41,476 nucleotides of DNA from Streptomyces sp. Ru73 (GTDB lineage Bacteria > Actinomycetota > Actinomycetes > Streptomycetales > Streptomycetaceae). Position 1 is the stretch's first letter. Each line of letters starts with the position of its first letter. Below are positions 40,601-41,476 of this stretch, piece after piece. The DNA lies in assembly GCF_002920575.1 (NCBI RefSeq), contig NZ_PQSQ01000072.1, positions 1 through 41,476 on the forward strand, read 5' to 3'. The notes under the pieces are model-generated. The model did no database searches and was not told the origin of the DNA. It saw nothing but the letters and a program-made list of their open reading frames with translations. Both the position numbers and the translations under genes were made by a program.

Positions 40601-41185
40601 ATGACCCATCCGCATCAGGCCAAACAACCGGTCAGTGCGGCACTCGCCGGTCCCTACGGGCATCCGTTCCACCCCATGCTGGTCACCGTGCCGATCGGTG
40701 CCTGGGCGGCGAGCCTCGTCTTCGACATCGCCTCGCGCTTCGTGGGCGACCCGGAGTTCCTGTCCCGCGGGGCGATGTGGCTGATCGCGCTCGGAGTGAT
40801 CGGTGCGCTGGCGGCGGCGATGGTCGGTTTCCTGGACCTGTTCGCCGTGCCGACCGGTACGCCTGCGTTTCGGGTGGCGCTGCTCCACATGACGTTGAAC
40901 CTGCTGGTCACCGCCGCCTACCTCGGTAATTTCCTGTGGCGGCAGGCCGGTGCGGGCCCCTCGGGGAGCGTTGCGGCCGGACCGCTGGCACTCAACGCCG
41001 TCGCGTTCGCCGTGCTGGGCGTCTCGGGATGGCTGGGCGGCAAGCTCTCGTACCGCTATGGCGTTCGGGTCGCGGACGAGGCGACGCAGGCCGAGGGATT
41101 CGCCTCGAGCCCTGCCGACCAGGCCGACTCGGCCGGCAGACCTCACTCAGATGGGCCTCCCGGCGGGGGCGACCGTAGCAGCTGA
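40601..41185 (+). CDS. DUF2231 four-helix membrane protein
   Basis: A 194-residue protein. ATG 40601 is chosen over GTG 40592 because that GTG is part of the near-perfect AAGGAGGT ribosome binding site. The HPFHPMLVTVPIGAWAAS motif and four hydrophobic segments (LVTVPIGAWAASLVF, MWLIALGVIGALAAAMVGFL, LLHMTLNLLVTAAYLG, LALNAVAFAVLGVSGWLGG) define DUF2231, a family with HP.HP histidines that may bind haem or metal. The C-terminal tail is polar. Divergent from the SufR-like regulator, so it is possibly redox- or iron-controlled. Confidence 0.85.
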   Translation: MTHPHQAKQPVSAALAGPYGHPFHPMLVTVPIGAWAASLVFDIASRFVGDPEFLSRGAMWLIALGVIGALAAAMVGFLDLFAVPTGTPAFRVALLHMTLNLLVTAAYLGNFLWRQAGAGPSGSVAAGPLALNAVAFAVLGVSGWLGGKLSYRYGVRVADEATQAEGFASSPADQADSAGRPHSDGPPGGGDRSS

Positions 41186-41224
41186 CCTGTTGCCCGGCTG
41201 GCCGGCCTCTCCCCCGTCCCACGC

Positions 41225-41445
41225 AATGGACGAACCGTCCCGCCACTGCCCCAGGCATGGGACGACCGGTCCGGCCACTGCCCCACGCATGGGACGACCG
41301 GTCCCACCACTGCCCCGCGCGTGGGACGAAAGACCGGTACCGCCCCGTCCCGCACCTCCGACGACCGGCACCGCCCCGTCCCGTACATCGGACAACCGGC
41401 CTCCGCGACAACCGGCCTCCGCGACGGCCTCCGGTCCCGCACATC
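41225..41445. repeat. Degenerate GC-rich repeat array at the window end
   Basis: Three related repeat types follow each other. Units of 31-32 bases start near 41226, 41257, 41289 and 41321 with core ATGGGACGACCGGTCC and CCACTGCCCC. Two units of 31 bases start at 41333 and 41364 with core CCGCCCCGTCCCG. ACCGGCCTCCGCGACA units of 16 bases start near 41395. No gene is supported, and the array continues to the window edge. Confidence 0.6.
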
Positions 41446-41476
41446 GGGCGATCGGACCGCCTCGTCCCCTTCCCTT

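Noticed and set aside
41225..41445. CRISPR array
   Set aside because: Units are contiguous and degenerate, unit length varies, and no distinct unique spacers alternate with a constant repeat; no cas genes are present.

Overview
The window is high-GC actinobacterial DNA and looks like Streptomyces. Third codon positions are almost all G/C, GTG starts are common, and the gene content fits: TetR, LuxR-ATPase, GAF-ANTAR, SpoIIE-phosphatase and ArsR regulators, several P450s, DUF4232 and other lipoproteins. No tRNA, rRNA, CRISPR array or replication origin was seen. Many genes are broken, as is usual in accessory or chromosome-arm DNA.

Layout. (1) 1-5.8 kb is a decaying accessory zone: a gene tail cut by the window edge, an IS256-type transposase stub fused to a broken minus-strand gene, an orphan 3Fe-4S ferredoxin, a recombinase-like remnant, a secreted protein, two adjacent broken GAF-ANTAR regulators, a winged-helix regulator, a lipoprotein, and a mosaic of two oppositely oriented IS5-type transposase pieces. 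(2) 6.0-9.6 kb holds a divergent TetR/SDR pair around a strong inverted repeat, a small membrane protein and a ThrE-type amino-acid exporter. (3) 9.7-13.7 kb holds small secreted or membrane proteins, remnants, a broken ATP-dependent DNA ligase and a DUF4232 lipoprotein. (4) 14.6-21.9 kb is signalling: two convergent paralogous AfsR/LuxR-type ATPases, of which only one has a visible output domain, and a PAS-SpoIIE-HATPase phosphatase. (5) 22.6-28.2 kb is an oxidative cassette: a Baeyer-Villiger-type flavin monooxygenase, an AurF-like diiron oxygenase and a ferredoxin/ferredoxin-reductase fusion in one operon, facing a TetR repressor. (6) 28.4-38.7 kb is a duplicated two-P450 module. Each copy has one conventional P450 followed by one P450 that lacks the K-helix ExxR motif (CYP157-like). 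The copies point away from each other, with a membrane-anchored coiled-coil protein and a fused BlaI-HTH/MmyB-like regulator between them. (7) 38.8-41.5 kb holds a TY-Chap-like protein, a divergent SufR-like regulator/DUF2231 membrane protein pair, and a GC-rich repeat array.

The most interesting region is 22.6-38.7 kb: seven oxidative proteins (four P450s, flavin monooxygenase, diiron oxygenase, ferredoxin reductase). Phased CCC(T/C)GAA-type direct repeats occur upstream of both the flavin monooxygenase and the ExxR-less P450 on the minus strand, in the same orientation relative to the genes. This suggests, as inference, one regulon making or modifying an unknown small molecule. The FprB-like protein is the only electron-transfer partner near the P450s.
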